From the NCBI GenBank assembly GCA_001660395.1, contig LXWE01000003.1, forward strand, positions 362,056 through 426,055: a stretch of 64,000 nucleotides of DNA, written 5' to 3'. Both the position numbers and the translations under genes were made by a program. The DNA is from Alteromonadaceae bacterium XY-R5 (lineage in GTDB: Bacteria > Pseudomonadota > Gammaproteobacteria > Enterobacterales > Alteromonadaceae). The notes under the pieces are model-generated. The model was not told the DNA's origin and did no database searches. It saw nothing but the letters and a program-made list of their open reading frames with translations. Numbering within the stretch: the first letter of the stretch is position 1; every line of letters begins with the position of its first letter. Of this stretch, positions 8,641 to 17,985 are shown piece after piece.

Positions 8641-9962
8641 GACTTCTCCGCTTTCCGGGCTACCGATTTCACCGTCAAATCAGGTGCAAAACGGAAGCTG
8701 AAACGGCTGCCTTCACCCACCTGACTCTGAATTTCAAGGGCCGAATTATGGTGGTTAAGCACATGTTTGACAATGGCAAGGCCCAAACCCGAGCCACCTG
8801 TTTTACGCGAACGCGCTTTGTCTACCCGATAGAAGCGTTCCGTCAGACGATTCAAGTGCTTCTCGGCAATGCCTTCACCATCATCTTCGACGGCGAAATA
8901 CGCACAGCCTTTTTCCTGACGCCAGATTATATGGATATTGCCAGGAGCTGGCGTGTAGTGAATAGCGTTGAATAACAGGTTTGAAAAGGCACTACGTAAT
9001 TCCGTTTCAATGCCATATACCCGTAAGCTTTCATCAATGTCATAGGTCAGAGTATGCTGCTTTTCTTTATTCAGGCTGTTGGCCTCAGACGCAATCGTTG
9101 CCAGTACCGTCGGTACGTCAACGACCTTTTCATAAACTCGTTCTGCACTGGCTTCGATACGTGACAAGATAAGTAACTGCTCGACCAGGCTTTGCATCCG
9201 CCTGGCCTGCTCTCCCATTTCATTAAATGCCTTTTCACGGAACGCCGGTGGCATGTCATCTGCGGTGGGCATTAGCTCCAGATAGCCATTAAGCACCGTT
9301 AGCGGTGTACGCAACTCATGCGACACGTTGGCCACAAAGTCTTTGCGCATCTGTTCTAGTTGGGTCAGTCGGGTCACATCACGGGCGATCAACAACACAT
9401 GCTTATCGCCATAGGGCATCATCCGATACTCAAAGATTTTTTGTGAACCACTGGGAGAAGGAATTTCGATAGGATGATCAAAATCGCCGGAGTGAAAAAA
9501 CTCAATAAACTGGGGATGGCGCAGCAGATTATCGATACGACGACCTGCATCATCAGGCCAGCGTAACCCCAGTTCAATCCGGGCAAGACGATTACACCAA
9601 ACAATCGCTGCATTTGCATCCACCACGACGGCCGCATCCGGTAACGCTTCTGAACCTTCACGGAAACGACGTAATAACGCGCCTAATTCTTTGCGTTTAT
9701 TGCGATTACGGCGCTGCAGATAATAAATGCCTTCATATATATGCTCCCACAATCCTTTGGTTTTTGGCGGCGTCATGCGCTTGCTGTGCCATAACCAGCG
9801 ATTAAGCCGATAGATTTGCCAATAGTTACTTAACAACAGAATGAGGGTTGCAATGGCTAACGTGGTTGCAAGGTGGTCTACCCATAAGCCAATCAGCACG
9901 GCGAGTAGAATAAAACCTGCCAGTCGGGAAAGGTGCTTAAACCAGGAAAAAGGGTAATACAT
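8637..9962 (-). CDS. phoR: Phosphate regulon sensor histidine kinase PhoR
   Basis: 441 residues. Two closely spaced membrane helices at about 10-28 and 32-46 with almost no periplasmic loop, a basic linker, a PAS domain at about 97-195, the HisKA box with phosphoacceptor His215 (VSHELRTPL), then the HATPase domain with N box (AFSNLLFNAIHYTP), DDGEGI and GGSGLGLAIV. This matches PhoR in order and length. Partner of PhoB, which is encoded 65 bp upstream; pstS follows with a 4-nt overlap. The phoB-phoR gap has a small GGCAGC/GCTGCC inverted repeat at 9997-10019 with no U-tract. Confidence 0.94.
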   Translation of the reverse strand: MYYPFSWFKHLSRLAGFILLAVLIGLWVDHLATTLAIATLILLLSNYWQIYRLNRWLWHSKRMTPPKTKGLWEHIYEGIYYLQRRNRNKRKELGALLRRFREGSEALPDAAVVVDANAAIVWCNRLARIELGLRWPDDAGRRIDNLLRHPQFIEFFHSGDFDHPIEIPSPSGSQKIFEYRMMPYGDKHVLLIARDVTRLTQLEQMRKDFVANVSHELRTPLTVLNGYLELMPTADDMPPAFREKAFNEMGEQARRMQSLVEQLLILSRIEASAERVYEKVVDVPTVLATIASEANSLNKEKQHTLTYDIDESLRVYGIETELRSAFSNLLFNAIHYTPAPGNIHIIWRQEKGCAYFAVEDDGEGIAEKHLNRLTERFYRVDKARSRKTGGSGLGLAIVKHVLNHHNSALEIQSQVGEGSRFSFRFAPDLTVKSVARKAEKS

Positions 9963-10027
9963 GAAAAAGGCACGCCTCTTAAGAGGATGTGAATTTGGCA
10001 GCCACTATCGATAGCTGCCACGTCGCA

Positions 10028-10717
10028 CTATAACTTGGTCGAAAAACGGTAACCGGCACCACGTACGGTCTGAATCATTCCATCGTGATTAGATTCAGAT
10101 ATCGCCTTACGCAAGCGGCGGATATGCACATCAACGGTCCGATCTTCTACGTACACATTGGTACCCCAAACGTTATCCAGCAGCTGTTCACGACTATAAA
10201 CCCGTTCGCTGTGAGTCATAAAGAAATGCAGCAGCTTAAATTCGGTTGGGCCCATATCGACCGGGCGCTCAAACGCAGTCACCCGGTGGGATACTGGGTC
10301 TAGACGCAGTCCATTGAATTCAATCATTTCTTCACTGGACGTCGGCGCAACACGGCGGATCACCGCTTTCATGCGCGCAATCAGCTCTTTTGGCGAAAAT
10401 GGCTTAGTCACGTAATCATCGGCACCTGCGTCCAAACCACGTACTTTATCTTCTTCTTCACCGCGCGCCGTCAACATGATGATAGGGATATCCCGGGTAT
10501 ATTCATGCTGTTTGAGACGCTTAGCCAGTTGTACTCCGCTACCACCAGGTAGCATCCAATCCAGTAGGATCAGATCAGGATAAGGTTCCTTGATTTTTTC
10601 CAATGCCACATCAAAGTCTTCAGCTTCGGTCACATCAAAACCGGACTGCTCGAGAATAAAGCGCAGCATTTCCCTTATCGGAGCTTCATCTTCTACCAAT
10701 AAGACACGTCTCGACAT
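10028..10717 (-). CDS. phoB: Phosphate regulon response regulator PhoB
   Basis: 229 residues from the ATG at 10717, chosen because AGGA lies 9 nt upstream and the length equals that of E. coli PhoB. The receiver domain has Asp53 ([11 protein letters not shown]), acidic Glu9/Asp10, Thr83 and Lys105 (TKPF). The C-terminal winged helix carries [14 protein letters not shown] and [13 protein letters not shown], the OmpR/PhoB DNA-recognition part. It binds Pho boxes and activates phosphate-starvation genes. The gene has its own PhoB-box-like promoter, which suggests autoregulation. Confidence 0.95.
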   Translation of the reverse strand: MSRRVLLVEDEAPIREMLRFILEQSGFDVTEAEDFDVALEKIKEPYPDLILLDWMLPGGSGVQLAKRLKQHEYTRDIPIIMLTARGEEEDKVRGLDAGADDYVTKPFSPKELIARMKAVIRRVAPTSSEEMIEFNGLRLDPVSHRVTAFERPVDMGPTEFKLLHFFMTHSERVYSREQLLDNVWGTNVYVEDRTVDVHIRRLRKAISESNHDGMIQTVRGAGYRFSTKL

Positions 10718-10748
10718 CTGTTTCATCCTATTCATAACAAAGCTCGCA

Positions 10749-10782
10749 ATTATTCTCTGCCTCTGTGACACTTTTATTAAAA
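10749..10782 (-). promoter_or_regulatory. PhoB-box-like promoter of phoB-phoR-pstS
   Basis: On the minus strand 10782-10765 is TTTTAAT-AAAA-GTGTCAC. The second 7-mer matches the other two boxes exactly; the first is weaker. AATAAT (10754-10749) starts 10 nt after the box, the same spacing as at 2961 and 7531. The phoB ATG is 31 nt beyond the -10. Confidence 0.65.
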
Positions 10783-10896
10783 TTATCACACACTGGCTAT
10801 TTGTGGTTGTAATATTTACCTTAAACCGTTGTGATATCTGAATTATTTGTCATTATAGAGAAAGTGAACCAGGGCAAGTTTCTTGTCTATTAGATG

Positions 10897-10925
10897 GAAT
10901 ATGCATATTCTTGCTCTAGTACAAT
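10897..10925 (+). promoter_or_regulatory. Candidate promoter with 14-bp palindrome before the orphan kinase
   Basis: GAATATGCATATTC (10897-10910) is a perfect 14-bp palindrome. TACAAT (10920-10925) downstream could be the -10, with the palindrome covering the -35 position. The kinase ATG is 32 nt further on. An operator function is inferred only from symmetry and place. Confidence 0.4.
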
Positions 10926-10957
10926 AATCAGGATTTTGATCAGGAACAGGTCGTTAC

Positions 10958-12691
10958 ATGTCGAAAGTCACTACAGGATTGTCAAAAAAGCTTTTGACCC
11001 GAGTGTTGTCTGTGTATTTTCTGCTAACACTCATTGTAACTATTGGTCAGATTTTTACTGAATATCTCAACGCTAAAAGCCATGTCTTAAGCGAACTGCA
11101 AACCCTCAAAAATACGTTCAGCACCAGCCTTACCCGTGCCATTTGGGAACTCAATACCCCGCAGGCTAAGTCTATTGCCGAAGGCTTAATGGAACTGCCG
11201 ATTATTGAAGGGGTACAGATTCGGGATGAAAACGGTAAATACATCGCCGACCTTGGTAAAACGATCGAATCCACCTCTGAACAAATTGTTTCCAGTCGCC
11301 TGGGTGAGCACGATGCCGGTATTTTCAGTTACAGCTTCCCACTGATTTTTGAATTTTCAGGTCGCACTTCACATGTCGGTGACGTCACCCTGTATTCCAG
11401 TTTCCAGATAATTTTCGGCCGTATCGAAGTCGGTGTATTCTTTTTGATCGGCAATGCCATCATTAAAACCGGTTTCCTCGTGTTTCTATTTTTAACGGCG
11501 TTTCAGCGCATGCTGACTACCCCACTGACGCAACTCGCTCAGCAAATCAGTGAATTTGACGTCAACAGTCCGGAAGCCTCAAAACTGCACGTCAAAATGG
11601 AAGATGAGAATGAACTGTCTTTCGTTCAAGGTGCGTATAACAATCTCATCGATGACCTAATTGATTTCCAGAACCGGCTAAAGTCGACGCAAAAAGACTT
11701 AGAGCAGGCGAATAAAAAGCTCGACGATCAAAACATCATGCTGGAGCAGGAAGTCGCACGTAAAACCGCGTCACTCAGTAAAATCATGATGGATTTAGAA
11801 CAGCAAAAAGACGAACTGATTGTTAAACAACGCGAATTAAGTAAAGAAAACGCCAACCGACGCATTGTCGAAGACGAGTTGCGCGGGAAAAACCGCGAAC
11901 TGGCGGAATCTATGACCAAACTGGAAATGGCCAAGGATCAGTTGGTCGAAGCCGAGCGTATGGCCTCATTGGGTGGTCTGGTTGCGGGTATCGCCCACGA
12001 TGTCAATACACCGTTAGGCGTCAGCGTAACCGCCGCCAGCTTTTTGCAGGAACGTATTAATCAGGTCGAGACAGCATTTCAGGATAAAAGCCTGACCAGC
12101 AAGAATATGCTCACCTTTCTCAATGAGACCAAACAAACCACGCAACTACTGTTAAACAACCTTAATCGCGCATCCGACTTAGTGGCCAGCTTTAAGCAGG
12201 TTGCGGTAGACCAAACCAGTGAAGCAGAACGTGAGATTGATTTAAAACAGTACCTGCATGAGGTAGTACAGTCACTGGCGCCGAATTTTAAGAAAACCAA
12301 TCATAGTATTGATATTACCTGCCCGGACGGTCTGATAATTCGCTGTGCGCCCGGCGTAATCGCACAGATCTTTACCAACATGATCATGAATTCGCTCATC
12401 CATGGCTTCGAGCAGAAAAATGCGGGCCTCATCAAAATCGAAGTGAGCAGCGATGAAGAAGAAGTCAGTATTCGTTACTGCGATAATGGTAAAGGTCTGT
12501 CTCAGGAAGCGCTGAAAAAGCACTTTGACGCATTCTTTACGACCAAACGAGGTAAAGGCGGCAGCGGCCTGGGCACCCACATTATGTATAACCTGGTAAC
12601 TCAGGCTCTAAAAGGCCAGATTGAAGCGTTCAGCCAACCAGAGCAAGGCCTCGAATACCGTATTCGCTTCCCAATTAACAAGGTGGCTTAA
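10958..12691 (+). CDS. Membrane sensor histidine kinase (orphan, no adjacent regulator)
   Basis: 577 residues; AGGAACAGG precedes the ATG. Membrane helices at about 13-33 and 157-182 enclose a 120-residue periplasmic sensor. A HAMP-like segment follows to about 235, then an unusually long coiled coil at about 235-335. The HisKA-like box has His347 (GIAHDVNTPLG, with Asp-Val in place of the usual Glu-Leu/Ile). The ATPase domain has MNSLIHGF, CDNGKGL and GGSGLGTHI. Kinases with HDVNTPLG boxes belong to the group resembling DctB/NtrY-type sensors. No response regulator gene adjoins it, so target and signal are unknown. Confidence 0.88.
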   Translation: MSKVTTGLSKKLLTRVLSVYFLLTLIVTIGQIFTEYLNAKSHVLSELQTLKNTFSTSLTRAIWELNTPQAKSIAEGLMELPIIEGVQIRDENGKYIADLGKTIESTSEQIVSSRLGEHDAGIFSYSFPLIFEFSGRTSHVGDVTLYSSFQIIFGRIEVGVFFLIGNAIIKTGFLVFLFLTAFQRMLTTPLTQLAQQISEFDVNSPEASKLHVKMEDENELSFVQGAYNNLIDDLIDFQNRLKSTQKDLEQANKKLDDQNIMLEQEVARKTASLSKIMMDLEQQKDELIVKQRELSKENANRRIVEDELRGKNRELAESMTKLEMAKDQLVEAERMASLGGLVAGIAHDVNTPLGVSVTAASFLQERINQVETAFQDKSLTSKNMLTFLNETKQTTQLLLNNLNRASDLVASFKQVAVDQTSEAEREIDLKQYLHEVVQSLAPNFKKTNHSIDITCPDGLIIRCAPGVIAQIFTNMIMNSLIHGFEQKNAGLIKIEVSSDEEEVSIRYCDNGKGLSQEALKKHFDAFFTTKRGKGGSGLGTHIMYNLVTQALKGQIEAFSQPEQGLEYRIRFPINKVA

Positions 12692-12793
12692 TCCTCCTTT
12701 CTCACCGGTATTTAGCTCCTAAGTGGCTGGCTCTGTCCGATGAAGCCTGTTAGGCTTCGCCCTCTGATATTTCTCCGAAGTAATGGGATCCTT

Positions 12794-13699
12794 ATGTGGT
12801 TTAAAAATCTTAAACTCTATCGCATCAGTCAGACGATGGACTTTCAGGAAACCAAGCTGCAAGAGCAGCTGGAAGAGTTTACCTTTCGACCTTGTGGCAG
12901 CCAGGAAACGGCATCCATGGGCTGGAGCACGCCATTATCCAAAGGCGATATGTTATTCCACGCAGCAGACGGCCGTATTTGGCTGACGTTGAAAAAACAG
13001 GAACGTATTTTACCTTCTGCCGTTATTAATGCGGCGCTGGCCGAGAAAGTAGAGCAAATTGAAATTGAAACCGGCTCTCCGGTCTCAAAAAAAGCCCAGC
13101 AGGATATCAAACAGCAGATTATCCAGCAGCTGCTGCCTCGCGCTTTTACGAAGAACACCTTCATCCACGGTTTTATCTCGGTAAAAGACAAAATTGTGGT
13201 GGTAGATTCAAGCAGTGATGGCAGTGCGGAAGCCTTCCTGGCTTATTTACGTAAATCTATCGGCTCACTGCCCGTGGTTCCCTGGTCTAAGCGCAATATT
13301 CAAGCCGACATAACACTGTGGCTAAGCAAAGACAATATTCCCATGGACGTAGTATTGCTGGAAGAAGCAGAACTGCGTTCGGCTGGCGATGAAGGCAGCA
13401 TTGTTCGGGTGAAAAACCAGGATTTAGGCAGCGAGGAAATTCAACATCATCTCGATGCTGGCAAGATGGTCAGCAAACTGGCGATTGAATGGGCGGAAAC
13501 CTTAACCGCGGTGCTGAATGATGATGTCTCGATTAAACGCCTGAAATTCAGCGATGTATTCAAAGAGCAAAACGAAGATATTCCTAAAGACCAGCTACAT
13601 GCACGTCTGGATGCGGACTTTGCGTTGATGTCTGGTGAAGTGGTGCGCTTCGCCCACAGACTGGATGAAATTTTCAACTTAAGTGCTGATAATATCTAA
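12794..13699 (+). CDS. rdgC: Recombination-associated protein RdgC
   Basis: 301 residues from the ATG at 12794 (MWFKNLKLYRI), the usual RdgC start and length; the upstream in-frame extension has no support. Conserved features include the N-terminal FRPCG.QE..MGW segment and the acidic C-terminal helices. RdgC is a ring-shaped dimer that binds double-stranded DNA and restrains RecA. Between the kinase stop and rdgC lies a small GAAGCCT/AGGCTTC hairpin at 12742-12758 without a U-tract, so it is not a clear terminator. Confidence 0.94.
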   Translation: MWFKNLKLYRISQTMDFQETKLQEQLEEFTFRPCGSQETASMGWSTPLSKGDMLFHAADGRIWLTLKKQERILPSAVINAALAEKVEQIEIETGSPVSKKAQQDIKQQIIQQLLPRAFTKNTFIHGFISVKDKIVVVDSSSDGSAEAFLAYLRKSIGSLPVVPWSKRNIQADITLWLSKDNIPMDVVLLEEAELRSAGDEGSIVRVKNQDLGSEEIQHHLDAGKMVSKLAIEWAETLTAVLNDDVSIKRLKFSDVFKEQNEDIPKDQLHARLDADFALMSGEVVRFAHRLDEIFNLSADNI

Positions 13700-13709
13700 C
13701 ACACATATT

Positions 13710-13735
13710 AAAAAAGGGCCTTCCGGCCCTTTTTA
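13710..13735. terminator. Bidirectional terminator between rdgC and the HDOD gene
   Basis: AAAAAGGGCC-TTCC-GGCCCTTTTT type hairpin with A- and T-runs on both sides, placed between two convergent stop codons (13699 and 13746). Confidence 0.88.
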
Positions 13736-13745
13736 ATGTCTATCA

Positions 13746-14582
13746 CTAAGCAAAAATCTGCAGCGCGTGCTCACGCATTTCAATAAAGTCATCAGATTTA
13801 AGTTCACCCGGCTCAGCCAGGGCGCCTCGTTGCAGACTCAGATTAATCACTTCGTCTTTATGTAACTGGTCGCCACCAGCCACAACAACCCCGATGCGAA
13901 CAAAATCAATATACGAAGGCTTTTTGGTCTGATATTCCAGATTGCCCCAGTTTTCCGTCACTTTGACAAATTCTTCACCAAAACCCCATTCGCGCATAAT
14001 GCTGGCGCCAATACGCCCTGCCAGTTTGTGAATTGCCACATTCAGGAAGGTGGGATTAGCGAACACCTCATGATGGCGTTCCGCTTCGGTCAAAATGGGC
14101 AATACCCCAATTTTGTATACCAGTGCCGCCAGCGTCATGGTATCCATGCTTAAACTGCGATCTTTGCTGTCCTTTTGATACAGCTGAAACGCCGCCATAG
14201 CATTGGCCACAACTTTCACGGTCAAATCCCACTCTTTGGCCATATACTCTTTGACCAAATCGTTTTTAGACACAAACAGCTGCTCCATTGCTAACGCAGT
14301 AGCAATGTTCTTAATTTGCGTCAGACCAATACGCGTCACCGCCTGAGCAACAGAATTCACCTTTACCGTGCGACCCAAATACGCGCTGTTGGCAATTTTA
14401 ATCATTCGGGCACTTAGCGAAGGATCCTGGCCAATCACATCACCCATGGCATGCAGATTGGTTTTAGGATCATCTGCAGTCTGGCGAACCTTTAAGGCAA
14501 TTGCTGGCAGGGTAGGAAGTACCAAAGTATCATTGTTGATTTTTTCAACAAGAATCGTGAGTAAAGCATTTTCCGTTGACAT
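13746..14582 (-). CDS. HDOD-domain signalling protein
   Basis: 278 residues. The whole protein is one HDOD domain: TLPAIALKVRQTADDP, then IGQDPSLSARMIKIANSAYLG, then AVTRIGLTQIKNIATALA, the three conserved helices. HDOD domains are relatives of HD phosphohydrolases without the catalytic pair and usually act in two-component or c-di-GMP output. The gene stands alone: it converges on rdgC and diverges from the peptidase gene. The physiological target cannot be told from the sequence. Confidence 0.85.
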   Translation of the reverse strand: MSTENALLTILVEKINNDTLVLPTLPAIALKVRQTADDPKTNLHAMGDVIGQDPSLSARMIKIANSAYLGRTVKVNSVAQAVTRIGLTQIKNIATALAMEQLFVSKNDLVKEYMAKEWDLTVKVVANAMAAFQLYQKDSKDRSLSMDTMTLAALVYKIGVLPILTEAERHHEVFANPTFLNVAIHKLAGRIGASIMREWGFGEEFVKVTENWGNLEYQTKKPSYIDFVRIGVVVAGGDQLHKDEVINLSLQRGALAEPGELKSDDFIEMREHALQIFA

Positions 14583-14986
14583 AGTCAGTCCTGAAATTGT
14601 GAGAATATGAGAAAACTATCCTAAAAATCCGGCGATATTGTCACTATCATGACCCTTTCAAGTATCAACTATATTCCTGAAAAGTAAAACTATTTACTGG
14701 CCTGACAAGCAATTTCGCACAAGCACTTAAGGCTGATACATTGACTCAGCTTAACGCAAATTAACCACTAGCACCGAGTTCATAATAAGGCCTGATATAC
14801 CTCTGAGATAGCCTATCTCGGCGCACAGCAGGCTAATTTTGGTGCAATTATTTAGCCGCCTGATTTTTCTGTTAAGGCAAACTTACACTCTTATCAGTTG
14901 AATTGGCTGTATGACGATTATCTTCATCCAGCATAGCTGGTATCCTCACACTCCGCAGACAAATACGACAACCATAAGGATGCTGC
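14583..14986. other. Intergenic region between divergent HDOD and M49 peptidase genes
   Basis: 404 bp without a convincing ORF. It should contain promoters for both flanking genes, but I find no clear -35/-10 pair. The only regular structure is a small perfect hairpin GAGATA-GCC-TATCTC at 14805-14819. The peptidase ribosome site is AAGGA at 14976-14980. Confidence 0.5.
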
Positions 14987-16672
14987 ATGTTTAAAAAACT
15001 TCCACTGGTCACAATAGTCGCCAGTGCTATGTTGGCTGCCTGCCAACCACAACAGCAAACTGAAGCTCAAACGACAGCTAACGCTTCCAGTACCACTCAG
15101 CCCCAGTATCAATATATTGGCGAGCAAAGTCGCCTTGATATCTATCATCCAGTGACCTTAACCTCTGATCTGAGTCAGTTAAGCGACAACCAGCACAAAA
15201 TGTTAGCCTTGCTTATCGATGCTGCCAAGGTGATGGATGATCTTTACTGGAAGCAGGCATGGGGTGATAAAAATGCACTCCTTGATGGTATTACAGATGA
15301 AAAAATCCGTCAGTTCACTGACGTGAACTATGGCCCATGGGACCGATTAGCTGGCGACGCTCCATTCCTAAGCGGTATTGCAGAAAAGCCATTGGGTGCA
15401 GAATTCTACCCGCATGATATGACCAAAGCGGAATACGAAGCCCAAAGCCCTCATTTTACCTATAAAGATTCACTCTATTCGGTAGTCGTCAGAGATAAAG
15501 ATGGCAAATTGAATGCGGTGCCTTACTCCGAATATTATGCTGCAGACTTGAACAAGGCCGCAGGTTTACTGCGTCAGGCCGCTGAACTGGCAGACAATCA
15601 GGAGTTTGCGAGTTATTTGCGTCTGCGCGCCGATGCCCTGCTAAGCAATGATTATCAGCCATCTGATTTCGCCTGGATGGATATGAAAACCAACCCAATC
15701 GAGTTGGTGCTAGGTCCAATCGAAACCTATGAAGACCAGTTGTTTGGCTACAAAGCCGCATTTGAAGCTTATGTGCTGATTAAAGATTTAAGCTGGAGTG
15801 AGCGCCTGGCCAAATATGCGCAATATCTACCTGAGCTTCAGCGTGGCTTGCCTGTACCTGCTGAATATAAGCAGGAAATGCCGGGGACTGACGCCGACCT
15901 GAACGCTTACGACGTTGTTTACTACGCCGGTCACTCTAACGCTGGCGGCAAAACTATCGCCATCAACCTGCCAAATGATGAGCAGGTTCAGCTTGAAAAA
16001 GGCACCCGTCGTCTGCAGCTGAAGAACGCGATGAAAGCCAAGTTTGACAGTATTCTGCTGCCAATTGCGGACGTGTTAATCAGCCCTGAACAACGTGATC
16101 ACATTACATTTGATGCCTTTTTTGCCAATACCATGTTCCACGAAGTCGCGCATGGTTTAGGCATTAAGAACACACTGGATGGCTCTTCAACCGTGCGTGA
16201 AGCACTAAAAGAACATGCCTCTGCATTAGAAGAAGGTAAAGCCGACATTCTTGGCCTGTATATGGTGCAGCAGTTACTGGAAAAAGGTGCGATTACCGAA
16301 GGTACCCTGGAAGATTATTACGTCACGTTTATGGCGGGTATTTTCCGTTCAGTACGTTTCGGGGCATCCAGTGCTCATGGCAAAGCTAACATGGTACGTT
16401 TCAACTTCTTCGAAGAACATGGCGCATTTAGTCGCGATGAAAACGGCCTGTACAAAGTAGATATGGCAAAAATGGCCGAAGCCATAGATGCGCTGTCAGC
16501 GAAGATTCTGATGTTGCAAGGCGACGGTGACTATGCAGGCGTAGATAAACTGGTAGCCGAAAAAGGCCTGATTAAACCCGAACTTCAGGCTGATTTGGAC
16601 AAACTGTCTGCGGCAAACATTCCGGTAGATATCACATTTGTGCAGGGTAAAGAGGTATTAGGCTTGAAATAA
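14987..16672 (+). CDS. Lipoprotein of peptidase family M49 (dipeptidyl peptidase III-like)
   Basis: 561 residues. The signal peptide ends in a lipobox (LAAC, lipidated Cys19) and is followed by a Gln/Thr-rich linker. The zinc site is HEVAH (His385, Glu386, His389) plus EEGKAD at 415-420, whose second Glu would be the third ligand as in the EECRAE motif of DPP III. Classical DPP III has a six-residue HExxGH; this has the five-residue HExxH form reported for some bacterial members. It should remove dipeptides from peptides, here tethered to a membrane and facing the periplasm or exterior. It is a single gene with an AAGGA ribosome site and its own terminator. Confidence 0.82.
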   Translation: MFKKLPLVTIVASAMLAACQPQQQTEAQTTANASSTTQPQYQYIGEQSRLDIYHPVTLTSDLSQLSDNQHKMLALLIDAAKVMDDLYWKQAWGDKNALLDGITDEKIRQFTDVNYGPWDRLAGDAPFLSGIAEKPLGAEFYPHDMTKAEYEAQSPHFTYKDSLYSVVVRDKDGKLNAVPYSEYYAADLNKAAGLLRQAAELADNQEFASYLRLRADALLSNDYQPSDFAWMDMKTNPIELVLGPIETYEDQLFGYKAAFEAYVLIKDLSWSERLAKYAQYLPELQRGLPVPAEYKQEMPGTDADLNAYDVVYYAGHSNAGGKTIAINLPNDEQVQLEKGTRRLQLKNAMKAKFDSILLPIADVLISPEQRDHITFDAFFANTMFHEVAHGLGIKNTLDGSSTVREALKEHASALEEGKADILGLYMVQQLLEKGAITEGTLEDYYVTFMAGIFRSVRFGASSAHGKANMVRFNFFEEHGAFSRDENGLYKVDMAKMAEAIDALSAKILMLQGDGDYAGVDKLVAEKGLIKPELQADLDKLSAANIPVDITFVQGKEVLGLK

Positions 16673-16724
16673 CCCTCGGGGTGTAAAGCTCAAATTGCAT
16701 TGCAGTAATTGTGAAAGCATAGAT

Positions 16725-16755
16725 AAAAAAAGCGGCTATAAAGCCGCTTTTTTTA
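16725..16755. terminator. Bidirectional terminator between the M49 gene and hinT
   Basis: AAAAAAAGCGGCT-ATAA-AGCCGCTTTTTTT hairpin between convergent genes ending at 16672 and 16775. Confidence 0.9.
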
Positions 16756-16774
16756 TAAATCGAACCCACGTGCA

Positions 16775-17140
16775 TCACTCGATTTTTAACTTGTCCGTAT
16801 AAGGCGGCCACCCCATAGGTTTTCCCGCCAATACATGCAAATGAATGTGGTAAACGGTTTGCCCGCCAAACTCATTACAATTCATAACCGCACGATAACC
16901 TTGCTGGGCAAACCCCATCTCAGTAGCCAACTTGGCAGCAACCACATAAAGATGGCCGACAAGTGCCTTATCATCCTCAGCAATATCATTGATGGTGGCA
17001 ATGGCTTTTTTCGGGATTACCAAAAAATGCACCGGCGCCTGTGGATTTATATCTTTAAACGCCAGTGAAATATCATCTTCATAAATAATTTCAGCCGGAA
17101 TTTCTTTGGCAATAATTTTACTAAAAATGGTGTCACTCAT
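16775..17140 (-). CDS. hinT: HIT-family nucleotide phosphoramidase (HinT-like)
   Basis: 121 residues. The catalytic histidine triad is YHIHLHVL (His98, His100, His102) and the N-terminal pattern [19 protein letters not shown] is typical of the HinT branch. It hydrolyses AMP-lysine and similar P-N bonds; the cellular role is unclear. It is the last gene of a folB-uppP-hinT run, 15 bp after uppP. Confidence 0.92.
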   Translation of the reverse strand: MSDTIFSKIIAKEIPAEIIYEDDISLAFKDINPQAPVHFLVIPKKAIATINDIAEDDKALVGHLYVVAAKLATEMGFAQQGYRAVMNCNEFGGQTVYHIHLHVLAGKPMGWPPYTDKLKIE

Positions 17141-17155
17141 GATTCTTCGCCATCC

Positions 17156-17959
17156 TTATGAAACAAATACAAATGCAAACAAAACCGCACCTAACAGTAA
17201 ACGGTAGATCACAAAAGGCAACATGCCCAGGCGTGAAATCCAGGCTAAGAATAAATAAATACAGGCATAAGCGCTCACAAAGGAAAACAGCGCGCCATAA
17301 ATCAATGCATGCCATTCAACTGCCTGAGACGCTTCCAACAGGTCTTTGACGGCGAGGGTACCTGCGCCAAGAATAACAGGGATAGAAAGTAAGAAAGAAA
17401 AACGCGCAGCACTTTCTCTGTCCATCCCTAGCATCAGTCCGGCAGTCATAGTAATACCTGAACGAGAAGTACCAGGGATCAATGCCAACGCCTGGGCAAA
17501 GCCTATTGTTAACACGCCAGGTAAGCGCAATTGAAAAATGTTTTGGCTAAGCTTAGCTTTAGCATCTGCCCACCATAATAACAATCCAAACACGGTCGTA
17601 GTGGTGGCAATCACTAAGGCCGAACGCGCATAATCTTCAATATAGTGCTTAGTTGCGAAGCCAATCACTACTGCGGGAATCGTGCCTATAATCACCCACC
17701 AGGCCAGTTTACTGTCATCCGATTGTTGCTTGCTAAAGCCTTTTGAAAACCAGGCACCCGTTAATCGCCAAATGTCCTGACGAAAATAAATCATCACCGC
17801 CAACAAGCTTCCCACATGCACTGATACATCGAAAGCCAGCCCTTGGTTATCCCAACCTAGCACTGCCGAAGGCAGAATAAGGTGAGCAGAGCTGGAAATG
17901 GGAAGAAATTCCGTGAGTCCCTGGATAATCGCCAGCGCGATAATTTCAAAAAGCGTCAT
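17156..17959 (-). CDS. uppP: Undecaprenyl-diphosphate phosphatase UppP (BacA)
   Basis: 267 residues, about eight membrane segments. Both family signatures are present: [16 protein letters not shown] near the N-terminus and [10 protein letters not shown] in the second half, which together form the active site. It dephosphorylates undecaprenyl diphosphate to recycle the lipid carrier for cell-wall synthesis and confers bacitracin tolerance. It lies 26 bp after folB and 15 bp before hinT on the same strand. Confidence 0.95.
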   Translation of the reverse strand: MTLFEIIALAIIQGLTEFLPISSSAHLILPSAVLGWDNQGLAFDVSVHVGSLLAVMIYFRQDIWRLTGAWFSKGFSKQQSDDSKLAWWVIIGTIPAVVIGFATKHYIEDYARSALVIATTTTVFGLLLWWADAKAKLSQNIFQLRLPGVLTIGFAQALALIPGTSRSGITMTAGLMLGMDRESAARFSFLLSIPVILGAGTLAVKDLLEASQAVEWHALIYGALFSFVSAYACIYLFLAWISRLGMLPFVIYRLLLGAVLFAFVFVS

Positions 17960-17985
17960 ATCCCTATCCTGTATTTAATAAGGCG

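Noticed and set aside
12742..12758. GAAGCCT/AGGCTTC hairpin as terminator between the orphan kinase and rdgC
   Set aside because: No T-run follows it, so read-through into rdgC cannot be excluded.
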